A DNA stretch of 64,000 nucleotides, from positions 434,001-498,000 of the forward strand of contig NZ_OY782759.1 in the NCBI RefSeq assembly GCF_963678195.1, given 5' to 3'. Under the pieces are notes generated by a model. That model did not search any database. It saw only the letters and a list, made by a program, of their open reading frames with translations, and was not told where the DNA came from. Source of the stretch: an uncultured Hyphomonas sp. (GTDB taxonomy: Bacteria > Pseudomonadota > Alphaproteobacteria > Caulobacterales > Hyphomonadaceae). Positions 53,233 through 64,000 of the stretch are shown piece after piece (the stretch's first letter is position 1; each line of letters begins with the position of its first letter). Position numbers and translations under genes: made by a program.

Positions 53233-53736
53233 ATGACAATCTGGAAAACGGGACTATTGGGCGCTGCCGCCATGGCGCTGGCGGGCTGTGTTGTGGTCGA
53301 CGAAAGGGCGGCGACCGTGCCTGCAGCGGAAGTGTCGCCACCGGCCGCGATGATGGCGGAAGAGGCCCGCGCCATCGTCGAGGTGCGCAATGACGATTTC
53401 GAGCGGTTGTTTGCGGCGGGCGAGACGATGGAGCTCGCCACCGATCTCTACACGATGGATGGCCGCATCGTGCCGCCCGACGCGCCGGACCAGGTGGGCG
53501 CCGAGGCGATTGGCGCCTATTGGACGGCGGCCCGTACAATGGTCGGATCGGTGGACCTGCAGACGGTCGAGGCCCTGCCGGTGGGCGAGGGCCATATCGC
53601 CGAGCGCACCCATGTCACCCTGTTCGCACCGGACGGCACAGCCATGGGCGGCGGCAAGGCCGTGATCCTCTGGACGCTCGAAGACGGCATCTGGAAGATG
53701 CAGTGGGACAGCTGGAATAACGGCCCGGTGGACTAG
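53233..53736 (+). CDS. NTF2-like (DUF4440/SnoaL type) lipoprotein
   Basis: A 167-residue lipoprotein with lipobox LAGC (near C19). The mature part has EEARAIVEVRNDDFERLFAAGETMELATDLYTMDGRIVPPDAPDQVGAEAIGAYWTAAR, the layout of NTF2-like small domains, ending VILWTLEDGIWKMQWDSWN. Such domains bind small ligands or are enzymes; no catalytic role is evident. AGGGAGAAC precedes ATG 53233. It lies just outside the repeat copy. Confidence 0.82.
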   Translation: MTIWKTGLLGAAAMALAGCVVVDERAATVPAAEVSPPAAMMAEEARAIVEVRNDDFERLFAAGETMELATDLYTMDGRIVPPDAPDQVGAEAIGAYWTAARTMVGSVDLQTVEALPVGEGHIAERTHVTLFAPDGTAMGGGKAVILWTLEDGIWKMQWDSWNNGPVD

Positions 53737-53761
53737 GCGCTCCGGGCGCCGGCAGACCGGT

Positions 53762-53986
53762 CTAGTAATGCGGCGGGGGCGTGTTCGCCGGGGCCGCTTC
53801 GCTCACGGCCTGTTCGGTTTCGGCGACCCGTTCGCCCAGCCGCGCGACCTGGCGCTCCAGCCGGTCGATCAGCTTCCATTGCGCCGTGATGGCCGCGTTC
53901 AGATCCTCAATCGTCTGGTCCTGATGGACCACACGCATTTCAAGCTCGTCGAGGCGGGCGGAGTCTGTTGAAGGGCTGTCTGTCAT
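53762..53986 (-). CDS. slyX: SlyX family coiled-coil protein
   Basis: A 74-residue protein with the SlyX pattern: ARLDELEMRVVHQDQTIEDLNAAITAQWKLIDRLERQVARL, one long coiled coil, and the proline-rich end NTPPPHY. The function is not established. ATG 53986 chosen; the frame opens at 54022. Confidence 0.9.
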   Translation of the reverse strand: MTDSPSTDSARLDELEMRVVHQDQTIEDLNAAITAQWKLIDRLERQVARLGERVAETEQAVSEAAPANTPPPHY

Positions 53987-54058
53987 GAGGGAGGGATTAG
54001 CGCTGGTGGCGGGGCGTGGCAATGTGCGGGGTAGGGTGGGTTGCTATGAAAGGATCAG

Positions 54059-55554
54059 ACCCTCGAAACAAGCGGGGAGCTAAGGGGCTAAGGTTGAACA
54101 GTATAGAGAAAATTTAGTTGAAACTGATGAGATCGCGAAATTTCCTATTTAGGAAATTGTTTGTGGCTTGATCTCTCTCAACACGTGATACTCGAAGTAG
54201 ATTGAGCAACTCCTCATCGTTGATCGTAATTAGATAGCCTCTATCATCCTTGACGAAAGACTGTGCCCGCTCTTGAAGTGCCCGCAAGTTTTGTACTTTT
54301 CGGTAAAATAGTAGACCTATAAACCCGCGTTGTTTTGAAAATCGGCCGTTCAGCTGATCAAATTCCTCGTTACTGATCTCGTCGCTATAATTTTTGCATT
54401 CAACTGGAACGGTTCTGGCCCTAATATTTTGATCGCGACTCATATCATTCCAAAAACCAATCTTTGCATAATTCCAAAACTCGATATCGAGACGTTTTCG
54501 ACCCTTATGGACTGGGCGCTGTGCCTTTGGAAAAGTGAGGTGTGGCCAGAACAACAAAGTCATGGCTCGCTGCACAAGTTTTTCATATTCATCAGCGTGT
54601 TTCCTCCCTGGTGGAAGGCTTCGAAACTGTACGCTTAGCGCAGAGGTGGCTTCTGAATACACGAAATCTGGGTCAATATAATTATCGTCAATGCCATCAG
54701 CACTTCGCATGATTTGCTTGAAATTTTCGAACTGAGCTGGGTGCTCCTGAGCGAATTTTGCAAGTTGGGTTTTGTCAAAAGGGTAGCGTTCCTTGACTCT
54801 TTCCTTAGTGACTCTGCCGCTCTTGCCACGAAGTGCCGATGCTAGTGAGGCTCGAGGTTCCAATTCTGCCTGTAGGTAATCCAAGTAATAGTTGTAGTAT
54901 TCTTGACTATCTAAACACAGCCTTTGGCGCACCAATGATTTGGGAACTAGCAAAACGGGTGCATTGTTGATGATTGGCATATCCGCGTAGCCGGACTTCC
55001 ACATTTCTTCTTCTGCATCCCAGAACGGAGGCATAGCAACCTTCCGTGTCTGAATATCATAAATGTCGCAAATGCTCTTCGTGTAGGCCATAAGAGGTTC
55101 CCGCAAAACATTTGTCGACAAATCAGAAATTTTGTCGGGACCAACACCTTCTACGAATAGTTCAGCTTCTGAAAAATCTTCTAGTTGTCCGGTACGGAAA
55201 GCCTCACTTCTGCGGATCGCATCGATAAGTGCCATTGCTTGTTTGCTGCCAACACCATGACCTTTTGGCTTCCCTTTCGAATATCCAAGAAAAGTATCCT
55301 TTGGTTCTCTTAGGTGCCCCACCAGAACTTTGGCTCTCTCATTATCTTCGAGGCGCAAGCAGTCTAATAATGTGGAGAAAAAAGAGAGCAGGCAATCATA
55401 GAACGGATCATCTTTATCCAAAGCATTTATCTGTATTGCATACGGATCTACGAAGAGCCGCATGTCATGTGCGGGATCAACATCAACGAAGTCTAGTTCG
55501 CCTTGCGATGCATTCAGCCTGAAATGCTCAGAGAAAGTCATAATACCCTCGAAA
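54059..55554. repeat. 10-bp direct repeats bracketing the nuclease gene
   Basis: ACCCTCGAAA occurs at 54059-54068 and at 55545-55554, so the pair encloses exactly the nuclease gene (54114-55541). It may be a target-site duplication or attachment core of a single-gene insertion. A 10-base match between two short flanks is uncommon but not impossible by chance. Confidence 0.45.
54114..55541 (-). CDS. Putative PD-(D/E)xK nuclease, AT-rich, possible defence gene
   Basis: A 475-residue protein, clearly more A/T-rich than the chromosome. N-terminus MTFSEHFRLN and DMRLFVDPYAI define an all-helical domain of about 300 residues. The C-terminal part has restriction-endonuclease-like order: helix around E318-E320 (YEKLVQRAMTLLFWP), D352 in RKRLDIEF, E381-C-K383 in VPVECKNYSDEI, and Q396 in FDQLNGRFSKQRGFIGLLFY. 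This fits Mrr/REase-type nucleases. I recognise no named family. ATG 55541 has GAGGG upstream. No methylase or partner is next to it. A role against phage or plasmids is inference. Confidence 0.72.
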   Translation of the reverse strand: MTFSEHFRLNASQGELDFVDVDPAHDMRLFVDPYAIQINALDKDDPFYDCLLSFFSTLLDCLRLEDNERAKVLVGHLREPKDTFLGYSKGKPKGHGVGSKQAMALIDAIRRSEAFRTGQLEDFSEAELFVEGVGPDKISDLSTNVLREPLMAYTKSICDIYDIQTRKVAMPPFWDAEEEMWKSGYADMPIINNAPVLLVPKSLVRQRLCLDSQEYYNYYLDYLQAELEPRASLASALRGKSGRVTKERVKERYPFDKTQLAKFAQEHPAQFENFKQIMRSADGIDDNYIDPDFVYSEATSALSVQFRSLPPGRKHADEYEKLVQRAMTLLFWPHLTFPKAQRPVHKGRKRLDIEFWNYAKIGFWNDMSRDQNIRARTVPVECKNYSDEISNEEFDQLNGRFSKQRGFIGLLFYRKVQNLRALQERAQSFVKDDRGYLITINDEELLNLLRVSRVERDQATNNFLNRKFRDLISFN

Positions 55555-55590
55555 TCGGTGTGTCAACTTGAGGGGGAATTGTGTCTGTGT

Positions 55591-55863
<273 letters not shown>

Positions 55864-56331
55864 TTACGGGTTGCTGGGCGTTGACAGTCTTTGTTCGAAA
55901 ACGAGTTTGATAAAATCGTGCTCGGTTATGATCTGCTCTTTCAAAGCCAATAGACGACGTCTTCCGCATCGTGCGTCCGAAATCGCCAATCCCCGGATCA
56001 GAACTGCTTCAGACGCCAACATGTCATCAATGCTCATACTCAAACTATCAAACAGCATTTCGTTTGATTGGGACACCGGGGCCAAGCCTTCAGCGGCGAC
56101 TTTCTCAAATGAGTCCTCGTAGGTGTCGCCAGATTTCAGGTGAGTCTGCATTAATTGCGAAGCTTTGAAGTCTGACGTTGAGTATATGCGTTTCTTGTCG
56201 AGCGTGACCCAGATTTCGCCTAATCGATGATGGTGGCCCATTCGCTGGCGCGTCTCATAGATATGCAAGCGCCCTTTCAGACAATCGGCGAAGCGGTCTT
56301 CCAGTCTTTGCTTGAGCTTGGACCATTGCAT
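55864..56331 (-). CDS. AT-rich small protein between the thiC copies (SF0329-like)
   Basis: A 155-residue protein starting MQWSKLKQRLEDRFADCLKGRLHIYETRQRMGHHHRLGEIWVTLDKKRI. This start resembles the small SF0329-type family (WSKLK, ED-FA, KGR, W-T-DK) as I recall it; the match is not checked. The rest is helical and acidic without clear motifs. Base composition differs from neighbours. It ends where the thiC fragment begins and starts about 95 bases after the intact thiC stop. Confidence 0.65.
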   Translation of the reverse strand: MQWSKLKQRLEDRFADCLKGRLHIYETRQRMGHHHRLGEIWVTLDKKRIYSTSDFKASQLMQTHLKSGDTYEDSFEKVAAEGLAPVSQSNEMLFDSLSMSIDDMLASEAVLIRGLAISDARCGRRRLLALKEQIITEHDFIKLVFEQRLSTPSNP

Positions 56332-56426
56332 TTATCTGTATCCCAAAGAGCCCATCCGTAGAGTGTCGTTGAGCAAAGCGAAGTGCGTCATCTGCTCCAA
56401 TGGTGCATTTCGTGCCTCAATGTACT

Positions 56427-58755
<2,329 letters not shown>

Positions 58756-58759
<4 letters not shown>

Positions 58760-59484
58760 GGCGCCATACTCCCGGCCTGTTCCGGCGTCAGCTCGATCCA
58801 CAGCGTGTCGGCCTGCGCCAGTAATGTGCCGTCTGCGGCGTGCAGGGCGGTTCCGGCGAAATGCTTCCGCCCTTTGCTCCACTCATGCCAGGCATGGACG
58901 ATCACCGGCTGGCCGATCGGCACGGGCCGGTGGAGGACCGCCGTCATCTCGCCCAGCAGATAAGTCGTTTCGATCTCGGGCAGGGCAAAGCCGCCGGGGC
59001 AGTCCAGCGCGGCCCAGACATATTCCGGGCGGAGATGGCCATGCCCGTCATCGAAATTGTCATGCGGCGTCCAGAGGGCGGCCGCTTCCAGTTTGTCGCC
59101 CAGCCGTCCGCATTGGATGTGCAGGCCGTCGCCTTCTTTCCGGTTCCGTCCACAGACGAAGCAGGTCGAGACGCCGCCTGCACCGAAATAGGTCGGGTTC
59201 TCCCCGGCTTTCTGTGCGGCCTCAAGGGACGGCGCAGCCGGCGGGGTCAGCGTCACGCCGCCGGGGCGCGCGGTGAGGATGGGCGTTCCGCCGGATGCGG
59301 CCACCAGCTTGTCGTCCTGCCGGGTCACGGCCAGCGCTGTGTCCAGCGGGATCGGGGCAGAGATGCGCACGGTATGGGGCGTCTCGAACAGGCGCGACAG
59401 CACGCCAGCCGAATAGCCGCCATTGCCCGAAGCGGGCGGGCCATTAAAGGCAGAAGCAATGGTGATGTCGCCAACCGGCTGCAT
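58756..59484 (-). CDS. Hotdog-fold protein, PaaI-like, in the thiamine operon
   Basis: A 242-residue protein with two halves. Visible parts: DITIASAFNGPPASGNGGYSAGVLSRL near the N-terminus, the Cys pair STCFVCGRNRKEGDGLHIQCG, DNFDDGHGHLRPEYVWAALDCPGGFAL, and KGRKHFAGTALHAADGTLLAQADTLWIEL. This is typical of double-hotdog thioesterase-like proteins. Substrate unknown. It is the first gene after the TPP riboswitch and is coupled to DUF1801. The frame opens at 59550 inside the riboswitch; ATG 59484 is the real start. Confidence 0.83.
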
Positions 59485-59504
59485 GGTATCCGCTCCGTCC
59501 CTCG

Positions 59505-59602
59505 CGCCGGCCACGCCGCGCGTAGGCGGCATTCCCCGGATCAGGTTCAAAGGGTAAAGTCTCAGCCCTGCCGGCTCATTCCGGTCAGGACACCCCTCGG
59601 AT
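59505..59602 (-). promoter_or_regulatory. TPP riboswitch (THI element)
   Basis: On the minus strand the conserved blocks appear in order: GAGGGGTG (59598-59591), GGGCTGAGA, ACCCTTTGAACCTGATCCGG, GAATGCCG and CTACGCG. These are the hallmarks of the TPP aptamer (GGGGUG, CUGAGA, ACC...GAACCUGAUC). It ends 20-odd bases before the hotdog gene, so control of translation start is likely. High TPP should switch off the three-gene operon that includes thiC. Ends are approximate. Confidence 0.93.
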
Positions 59603-59625
59603 ATCGGGAATGTACGCCAGTCGTA

Positions 59626-60753
59626 TCAGCTGGCAAGGACCGGGCGGCGAATAATTTTCCGTGTGAGGGTCAGCAGCGGGGTTTCCAGATAGCGGTGAAC
59701 AAGGGCGGCTGTGATGACGCTGAGGGTGATCACCGCCAGGGAGAAGACAAGATTCCCCCATAGACCGGGCTCTGTCGCGATGAGGTAAAGGCGCAGCTCC
59801 TGCGGCAGCAGCCCTTCGGCCATCCGGGAAAGCCGAAGGACGCCGACCATCACAATGATGTGGGCGAGGTAGAGTGCATAGGACCAGTTGCCGAGGGCGA
59901 CGCACCATCCCGGCACTGGCAGGCCCTGGTCCTGTTCCAGCACCACACAGCCATAGAGGATGGCGCAGCAGGGCAGAGTGAAAACGGCCACACGGCTGAT
60001 CAGCGGCTGACCCTGCATGGCTTCGCCTGTGTGAAGGGTCATCCCTGCAATGAGCCCAGCCACGCCAAGCAGGAGCAGGGTACGCGGCAGAAAGATAAGC
60101 CGGTGCCGGATGGAGAGCCCGACAAAGGCTCCGGCGATGAATTCCAGTGTGAGCTGGGACGTCGCGAGGTCCAGCACAGGGTCGCCCGTCCGCAGCAGCC
60201 AGGACCCCGCCAGCGTCAGCCCAGCCCAGACCACCAGCAGGAAGGGCAGGGCCGGGCGCCGCAGGAGCAGTGCAAGGCTGAAGACGAGATAGAAGAAGAC
60301 CTCATGGATCAGTGTCCAGCCGACGTTGAGCACAGGCTCGGTACTCTGTGGCCAGAGCAGCAGGGACTTGGTCAGATAGGTCCATTCCCCCGATGCCGGG
60401 ATGGCCTGGTCCGGCGCGGCGACCGAGCCATAGGTTATCAGGAAATAGATAGGCAGGATGGAGGCGAAGATCCACCAGAGCGGATAGACCCGGGTTGCCC
60501 GCGCATAGAGGAACCGCCCGGCGGTCCGCAAGCTGCGCGTATAGGTGTGCGTGATATAGGTCAGGATGAAGCCTGAGATGACGAAGAACATGTCGACCCC
60601 GGCATAGCCGCGCTCCCACGGGCCGGAGATCAGTTCACTCTTCTGTATCCCTGTCACATGAAAGATCACGACCAGCATAGCCGCGAGGCCCCGCAGAGCC
60701 TGCACACTGTCCAGTGTGGCGTTTTGAGCAGTACCATTCGACACTTTTGTCAT
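59626..60753 (-). CDS. Acyltransferase 3 family membrane protein (OafA/YrhL-like)
   Basis: A 375-residue multi-span protein that moves acyl groups onto sugars or lipids at the cytoplasmic membrane. The N-terminal LDSVQALRGLAAMLVVIFHVTG carries the hallmark R and H; next come GYAGVDMFFVISGFILTYITH, and FLYARATRVYPLWWIF. About ten membrane spans follow. The frame can begin at 60786 (overlapping the upstream stop) or at ATG 60753; neither has a good ribosome site, and I take the latter. Confidence 0.9.
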   Translation of the reverse strand: MTKVSNGTAQNATLDSVQALRGLAAMLVVIFHVTGIQKSELISGPWERGYAGVDMFFVISGFILTYITHTYTRSLRTAGRFLYARATRVYPLWWIFASILPIYFLITYGSVAAPDQAIPASGEWTYLTKSLLLWPQSTEPVLNVGWTLIHEVFFYLVFSLALLLRRPALPFLLVVWAGLTLAGSWLLRTGDPVLDLATSQLTLEFIAGAFVGLSIRHRLIFLPRTLLLLGVAGLIAGMTLHTGEAMQGQPLISRVAVFTLPCCAILYGCVVLEQDQGLPVPGWCVALGNWSYALYLAHIIVMVGVLRLSRMAEGLLPQELRLYLIATEPGLWGNLVFSLAVITLSVITAALVHRYLETPLLTLTRKIIRRPVLAS

Positions 60754-60763
60754 ATCGCGGCGA

Positions 60764-61672
60764 TCAGCGTTTGCAGGCGATGACATGATGGGTCTTCAGC
60801 CGCTTTTCCCATGTGGCCATCTTTGCGAGCACGGCGCGTGTCGGCGCGTCTGCGGCGTCACCCGCCATATCCCGGTATTCGGCGATGCGGGCGATTGCGT
60901 CATTGGCCATGCAGCTGGCCAGCGGGGCCGTCAGATCATCATCCAGCGCATCGGCGAATTCGATATAGGCGCGGACTGCCTGCTCTGTCAGGGCGGGGGC
61001 CTGGGCCGTGCAGGCTTTCCTCAGATTGTCCAGCCGTGTCAGGACTGGCCCTGGCTCTGAATAACTGGAGGCGTCTTGCACGACCCCGTCGGCCAGGCCT
61101 TTTGCTTCGCGTACGGCGCGGCTCTGATTTGCGGATGGGTAGGGGCAGACAGTCAGGTCATTCGTCAGGATCGATCCGAAACTGCTGCGCTGCATGGCAA
61201 AAGCCGCGATGGCAGGGGCGATATTGGTTTCCATTATCGCATCCACCGTCGTGCGCATGTCGGCATCGGTCAGCGTGATCCCGGTGCCGTTCTCCCACGA
61301 GAGGGCGAGATCGGCATGTGCAGGCGTAGAGTCCTGCTCGATGGCGGCAATATAGGCCTCCCGCCAGACGTTTGAGGCGTCTGTGGACCCGGACTGACCG
61401 AGGAGGATCGCAATCTGGGCCAGAATGTTGACCGACAAGCCCGTCGCGAGGCTGTTGTCTGCACAGCGCGTGCGGACCGCGTTGGCATTTGCATAGGCCT
61501 GATTGAGCCCATCGGTTTGCCCGTTCTGAAGCGGCGCGAGATTCTGGATCAACACTTTTTCGGCATTGTCCGGACAGGCCACCGGGGCGGCCTCTTCAGC
61601 AGACGCCGGTGGCATAACAAGCATGGCGGCCAGCGAGAGTCCGAGAAATTGGTAGCGCAAGCGCATCGGCAC
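60764..61672 (-). CDS. Secreted protein of unknown function, paralogue 1
   Basis: A 302-residue protein with signal peptide MPMRLRYQFLGLSLAAMLVMPPASA. The mature form is helical, with several cysteines (VACPDNAEKVLIQ, VRTRCADNS, TVCPYPSANQS, ASCMANDA, ends HHVIACKR). It shares the CPxxAExxL start and the internal CPYxxxxN motif with the next gene, so the two look like a diverged tandem pair. I recognise no domain. Its end lies next to or overlaps the acyltransferase start. Confidence 0.75.
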   Translation of the reverse strand: MPMRLRYQFLGLSLAAMLVMPPASAEEAAPVACPDNAEKVLIQNLAPLQNGQTDGLNQAYANANAVRTRCADNSLATGLSVNILAQIAILLGQSGSTDASNVWREAYIAAIEQDSTPAHADLALSWENGTGITLTDADMRTTVDAIMETNIAPAIAAFAMQRSSFGSILTNDLTVCPYPSANQSRAVREAKGLADGVVQDASSYSEPGPVLTRLDNLRKACTAQAPALTEQAVRAYIEFADALDDDLTAPLASCMANDAIARIAEYRDMAGDAADAPTRAVLAKMATWEKRLKTHHVIACKR

Positions 61673-61738
61673 AATGCCCCCTCTGATTCGTGGAGACTGT
61701 AGGGGTGGACATCCTCGTGTGTCGAGACGCGGCAGGGC

Positions 61739-62740
61739 TTAGTCCGGCGTGCTGTCGAGGCGTTTGATCGCCTTGTCCCAGTCCGCCACCTTGTCCAGCT
61801 GGTCATTGTAGATGCGGATCTGGTCGTCCGGCGTGCGCATCAGCACGTCGATATGGGGCCGGGCCTTTTCGGCCAGCGGGCGGGCGATGGCGTCCAGTTC
61901 GGCCTTCTTCGCCTTCATTTGTGAGTCATCGTCATAGGTTTTTTGTGGCAGGGCCGGATTGGTCCAGATCCAGCCGCCATTCCCGAAATTGATGTTCTCC
62001 AGATAGACATGCTCCCAGCGGGTGAGGCGTTCGACTTCCTGCCCGTAGAGGCGGGCGAGGTAGAAATCGAGTTCCAGTCTGTGGGCGGGGCAGGCGGCAT
62101 AGAGCGACTGGAGGCGGTTCTCCGCCCAGCCATAGCCCGGGTGGTCGTATTTCGTCTTGATCGTGCGGTCCCACAAGTTCGCCTCTTCCTGCAGGCGGAA
62201 ATTTGCATGGTCGGCATAGGGGCAGGCCTCATAGGCCGCGCCTGAAATCGCCGGATGAATGCGGCCCGCTTCGGCCAGCCGGATCATATAGGGCAGGGCA
62301 TATTTGAGCAGCGATGTGGTGGCGGCGTTGTAGCCGAAATAGTTCTTCTCGGTGCCGTCCGGCTGCTTCAGCACGCTCGGCTTCTGTTTCGTGTTCCAGG
62401 CATAATCGTTCTGCGTGATCGCGGTCAGCGCCCGCGTGATGTCCCGCTCCAGCGTGTCCATGTCTGTGGCGGACCCCATGGCCGCGCTGGACAGGGTGGA
62501 GGCGATGGCCTGCGCATCCGGCCGGTCCGGGCAGGTTTCGATGGCCCAGTCTGCCAGGTCCCGGATTGCCGCCGGATCCGTTTGCGCACCCTGACGGATG
62601 GCCATTTCCATATCGTAGAGCGTCTGTTCGGCATCGGCCGGGCAGGCAGGGGCCGTTTCGGCAAGGGCGGATGCAGGCATGGCGGCTGTGAGGGCGGCGA
62701 GGGCGAGGGGCGCGAATGCGCGGATCAGTCTTGTCTTCAT
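61739..62740 (-). CDS. Secreted protein of unknown function, paralogue 2
   Basis: A 333-residue protein with signal peptide MKTRLIRAFAPLALAALTAAMPASALA. Mature part: PACPADAEQTLYDMEMAI, TCPDRPDAQAI, EACPYADHANFRLQEEANLWDRTIKTKYDHPGYGWAENRLQSLYAACPAHRLELDFYLARLYG and NINFGNGGWIWTN. Paired cysteines suggest disulfides. The family is unknown to me. It is separated from paralogue 1 by about 66 bases and is probably co-transcribed. Confidence 0.75.
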   Translation of the reverse strand: MKTRLIRAFAPLALAALTAAMPASALAETAPACPADAEQTLYDMEMAIRQGAQTDPAAIRDLADWAIETCPDRPDAQAIASTLSSAAMGSATDMDTLERDITRALTAITQNDYAWNTKQKPSVLKQPDGTEKNYFGYNAATTSLLKYALPYMIRLAEAGRIHPAISGAAYEACPYADHANFRLQEEANLWDRTIKTKYDHPGYGWAENRLQSLYAACPAHRLELDFYLARLYGQEVERLTRWEHVYLENINFGNGGWIWTNPALPQKTYDDDSQMKAKKAELDAIARPLAEKARPHIDVLMRTPDDQIRIYNDQLDKVADWDKAIKRLDSTPD

Positions 62741-62910
62741 CGTGTCCCCGAAATGGTGTCCCCAAAATTTCCGGGACTTTGTGGCATGGATGGGGCGGTA
62801 TGCGCACCTGCGCCGTGATTAACAGCCAGCGCAGTTCCATTAACCTTCTGTCGACACGATTGGTTCAAGTCTGGTGGCAGACACGGAACACACGGACGGG
62901 AGATCCGCCC

Positions 62911-63717
62911 ATGGCCTTTGACGCAGCGCTTGCCGCCGCCCCGCAGACCGATACGAAGCCGACCAAATGGCAGCGCTTCAAGGTCGATCTGTGGCTGACA
63001 GACCTGAACCTCACCGAAATCGGCATCATGAAGCACACGCAGCATGAGGCCGAGTCCGACCAGTTCACCAAGGATATGGAGATTATCGGCCAGATCCGGG
63101 AAGACGGAAAACGCTCCGGCATCGTCGCCTACCGCAAGGAATTGTGGAAGGACGGCAAGGACATGAAGCGCCGCCTGGTGATCAAGCTGTTCTCGGAGAA
63201 CATGCATTGGCGCGGCACGATGGAACTGATGATGGGCCGCTCGCTGCAGCTGTCCATCGGGGCGCGGGGTGTGCCGGTATCGGCGTTCTCGCTGAACCTG
63301 TCGCGCTCGAAACAGCTGATCCAGCTGGAACGGTCGGCGCAGAAATGGCCGCTGTTTCCGGAGAAATTCTCCTTCTTCATCGAAACCTCGCGGGGCCCGC
63401 GCTTCTACCGGCTGCGTCGCAATGTGATCGGCATTGGCGCGGATTACACGCTGTATGACGACAAGAACCGCAAGATCGGTTCGCTGGACCACCGGATCAT
63501 CAATCTGGGCGGCAGCTGGATCGTGAAGCTCGATGCCTCGCACTCCTATGCGGCGCTGGAATCGGTGCTGCAGATGTTCTGCACCATGCTGCGCTTCAAC
63601 GGGGCAGTGCGCCGGCATGTTTCGCATGAGGTTGAGATGGTCAATCGCGGCCGCGCGGTGCGCGAACTGGATCATCAGGAGTCGGATCTTTACCTCAATC
63701 CACGGCGCCGGCGCTGA
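62911..63717 (+). CDS. Hypothetical protein, beta-rich, unknown
   Basis: A 268-residue soluble protein without signal peptide. It contains QRFKVDLWLTDLNLTEIGIMKHTQHEAESDQFTKDMEII, MKRRLVIKLFSENMHWRGTMELMMGRSL and FIETSRGPRFYRLRRNVIGIGADYTLYDDKNRKIGSLDHRIINLGGSWIVKLD. The last part reads like the repeated strands of a tubby/LURP-type scaffold barrel, but this is a weak resemblance. ATG 62911 has GGGAG upstream. It diverges from the secreted pair and its stop is 3 bases from the convergent YjbR gene. Confidence 0.75.
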   Translation: MAFDAALAAAPQTDTKPTKWQRFKVDLWLTDLNLTEIGIMKHTQHEAESDQFTKDMEIIGQIREDGKRSGIVAYRKELWKDGKDMKRRLVIKLFSENMHWRGTMELMMGRSLQLSIGARGVPVSAFSLNLSRSKQLIQLERSAQKWPLFPEKFSFFIETSRGPRFYRLRRNVIGIGADYTLYDDKNRKIGSLDHRIINLGGSWIVKLDASHSYAALESVLQMFCTMLRFNGAVRRHVSHEVEMVNRGRAVRELDHQESDLYLNPRRRR

Positions 63718-63720
63718 CGC

Positions 63721-64000
63721 CTATTTGCCGTCCTTGAGGAAGCCCAGCTCGCGCTGAAGCTTTTTTGTCAGCCCTGCCGCCACCAACCGGTAAGAGCCTT
63801 CGAGATAGGCTTTCAGATCATCGTCGGAGAGCGTGTCCGCGCTGTAGCGCTGGATCCATTTCATCCCGCGTGAGGCAAGGTGCGGTGCGCCCCGGCAGCC
63901 GGGCTGTTCCTTCAATATATCGAAGCTCATCTCCGAGACCTTGAACGAGCAGACCATGTCGCCGCCTTCCTCGCGGCCGATGGCGAACACTTTGCCGCCG
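63721..64000 (-). CDS. mmcQ: YjbR/MmcQ family protein (cut by window edge)
   Basis: About 93 residues are visible and the frame continues past base 64000. The preserved part GGKVFAIGREEGGDMVCSFKVS, with HLASRGMKWIQRYSADTLSDDDLKAYLEGSYRLVAAGLTKK, is the typical C-terminal two thirds of YjbR (cyanophage-related, CyaY-like fold). A DNA-binding role has been suggested for the family. Confidence 0.9.
   Translation of the reverse strand, partial: GGKVFAIGREEGGDMVCSFKVSEMSFDILKEQPGCRGAPHLASRGMKWIQRYSADTLSDDDLKAYLEGSYRLVAAGLTKKLQRELGFLKDGK

Noticed and set aside
55561-55566. TTGACA as -35 box for the nuclease gene
   Set aside because: A 17-base spacer would put the -10 box inside the start codon region, leaving no room for the visible ribosome site.

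Overview
The window looks like chromosome of a GC-rich marine or aquatic alphaproteobacterium. Hyphomonadaceae (Hyphomonas, Henriciella and relatives, Caulobacterales/Rhodobacterales border) fits best. Supporting signs are several TonB-dependent receptors, a TIGR02302/DUF4175 protein, MmcB with a GTTC-N7-GTTC LexA box, an argH-small lipoprotein-lysA cluster, a cysteine-free L31, a ZapA-DUF4164-HIG1-cobalamin adenosyltransferase row, and REP-like palindromes. No rRNA, CRISPR array, replication origin or recognisable transposase is visible. This assignment rests on family content only.

Layout: 1-3066 holds two divergent TonB-dependent receptors, the left one cut by the window edge. 3186-7904 carries SelO, a membrane fatty-acid desaturase, a class III CoA-transferase and an EamA transporter. 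8155-12345 is a glycolysis/gluconeogenesis block (gap, a small methyltransferase, pgk, class I aldolase). 12469-17776 has an M3 peptidase lipoprotein, a ThiE-like protein, a SuhB-like phosphatase and a flavin monooxygenase. A 52-residue Trp-rich membrane peptide follows, then an ABC exporter split by a frameshift. 20037-31885 holds rpmE, a nuclease, a lipoprotein, TlpA, the argH-lptM-lysA-DUF4175-MprF run and an MBL hydrolase. 31913-34228 is a minus-strand row (AT-rich orphan gene, cobalamin adenosyltransferase, HIG1 protein, ZapA, DUF4164) opposite transketolase. 36368-40116 has MAPEG, YCII and TetR with a perfect operator, and two divergent citrate-synthase homologues. 40945-43335 has an ABA4-like protein, SOS-linked mmcB, a nuclease lipoprotein and tRNA-Arg(CCT). 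43359-47556 is an iron-uptake cassette (siderophore receptor, membrane protein, PepSY protein) behind a Fur-like box. 47698-50441 is 3-hydroxyacyl-CoA dehydrogenase plus etfBA.

Accessory DNA is concentrated in 52380-56426. Two ~723-bp copies of a composite repeat (40165-40887 and, inverted, 52380-53103) carry a short ORF, intact in the first and stopped by a nonsense codon in the second. Each copy has a different palindromic module at the same internal position. At 54059-56426 lies an AT-rich island at the 3' end of thiC. It contains a 475-residue protein with PD-(D/E)xK nuclease motifs bracketed by a 10-bp direct repeat, a diverged second copy of the thiC 3' end, and a 155-residue gene between that copy and intact thiC. 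This island is the best candidate in the window for an undescribed, possibly defensive, system.

thiC is the last gene of a translationally coupled three-gene operon (hotdog protein, DUF1801, thiC) behind a TPP riboswitch, so two genes of unknown role appear to be under thiamine control. The right end has an acyltransferase, two related secreted proteins of unknown function, an unknown cytosolic protein and a YjbR/MmcQ protein cut by the window edge.
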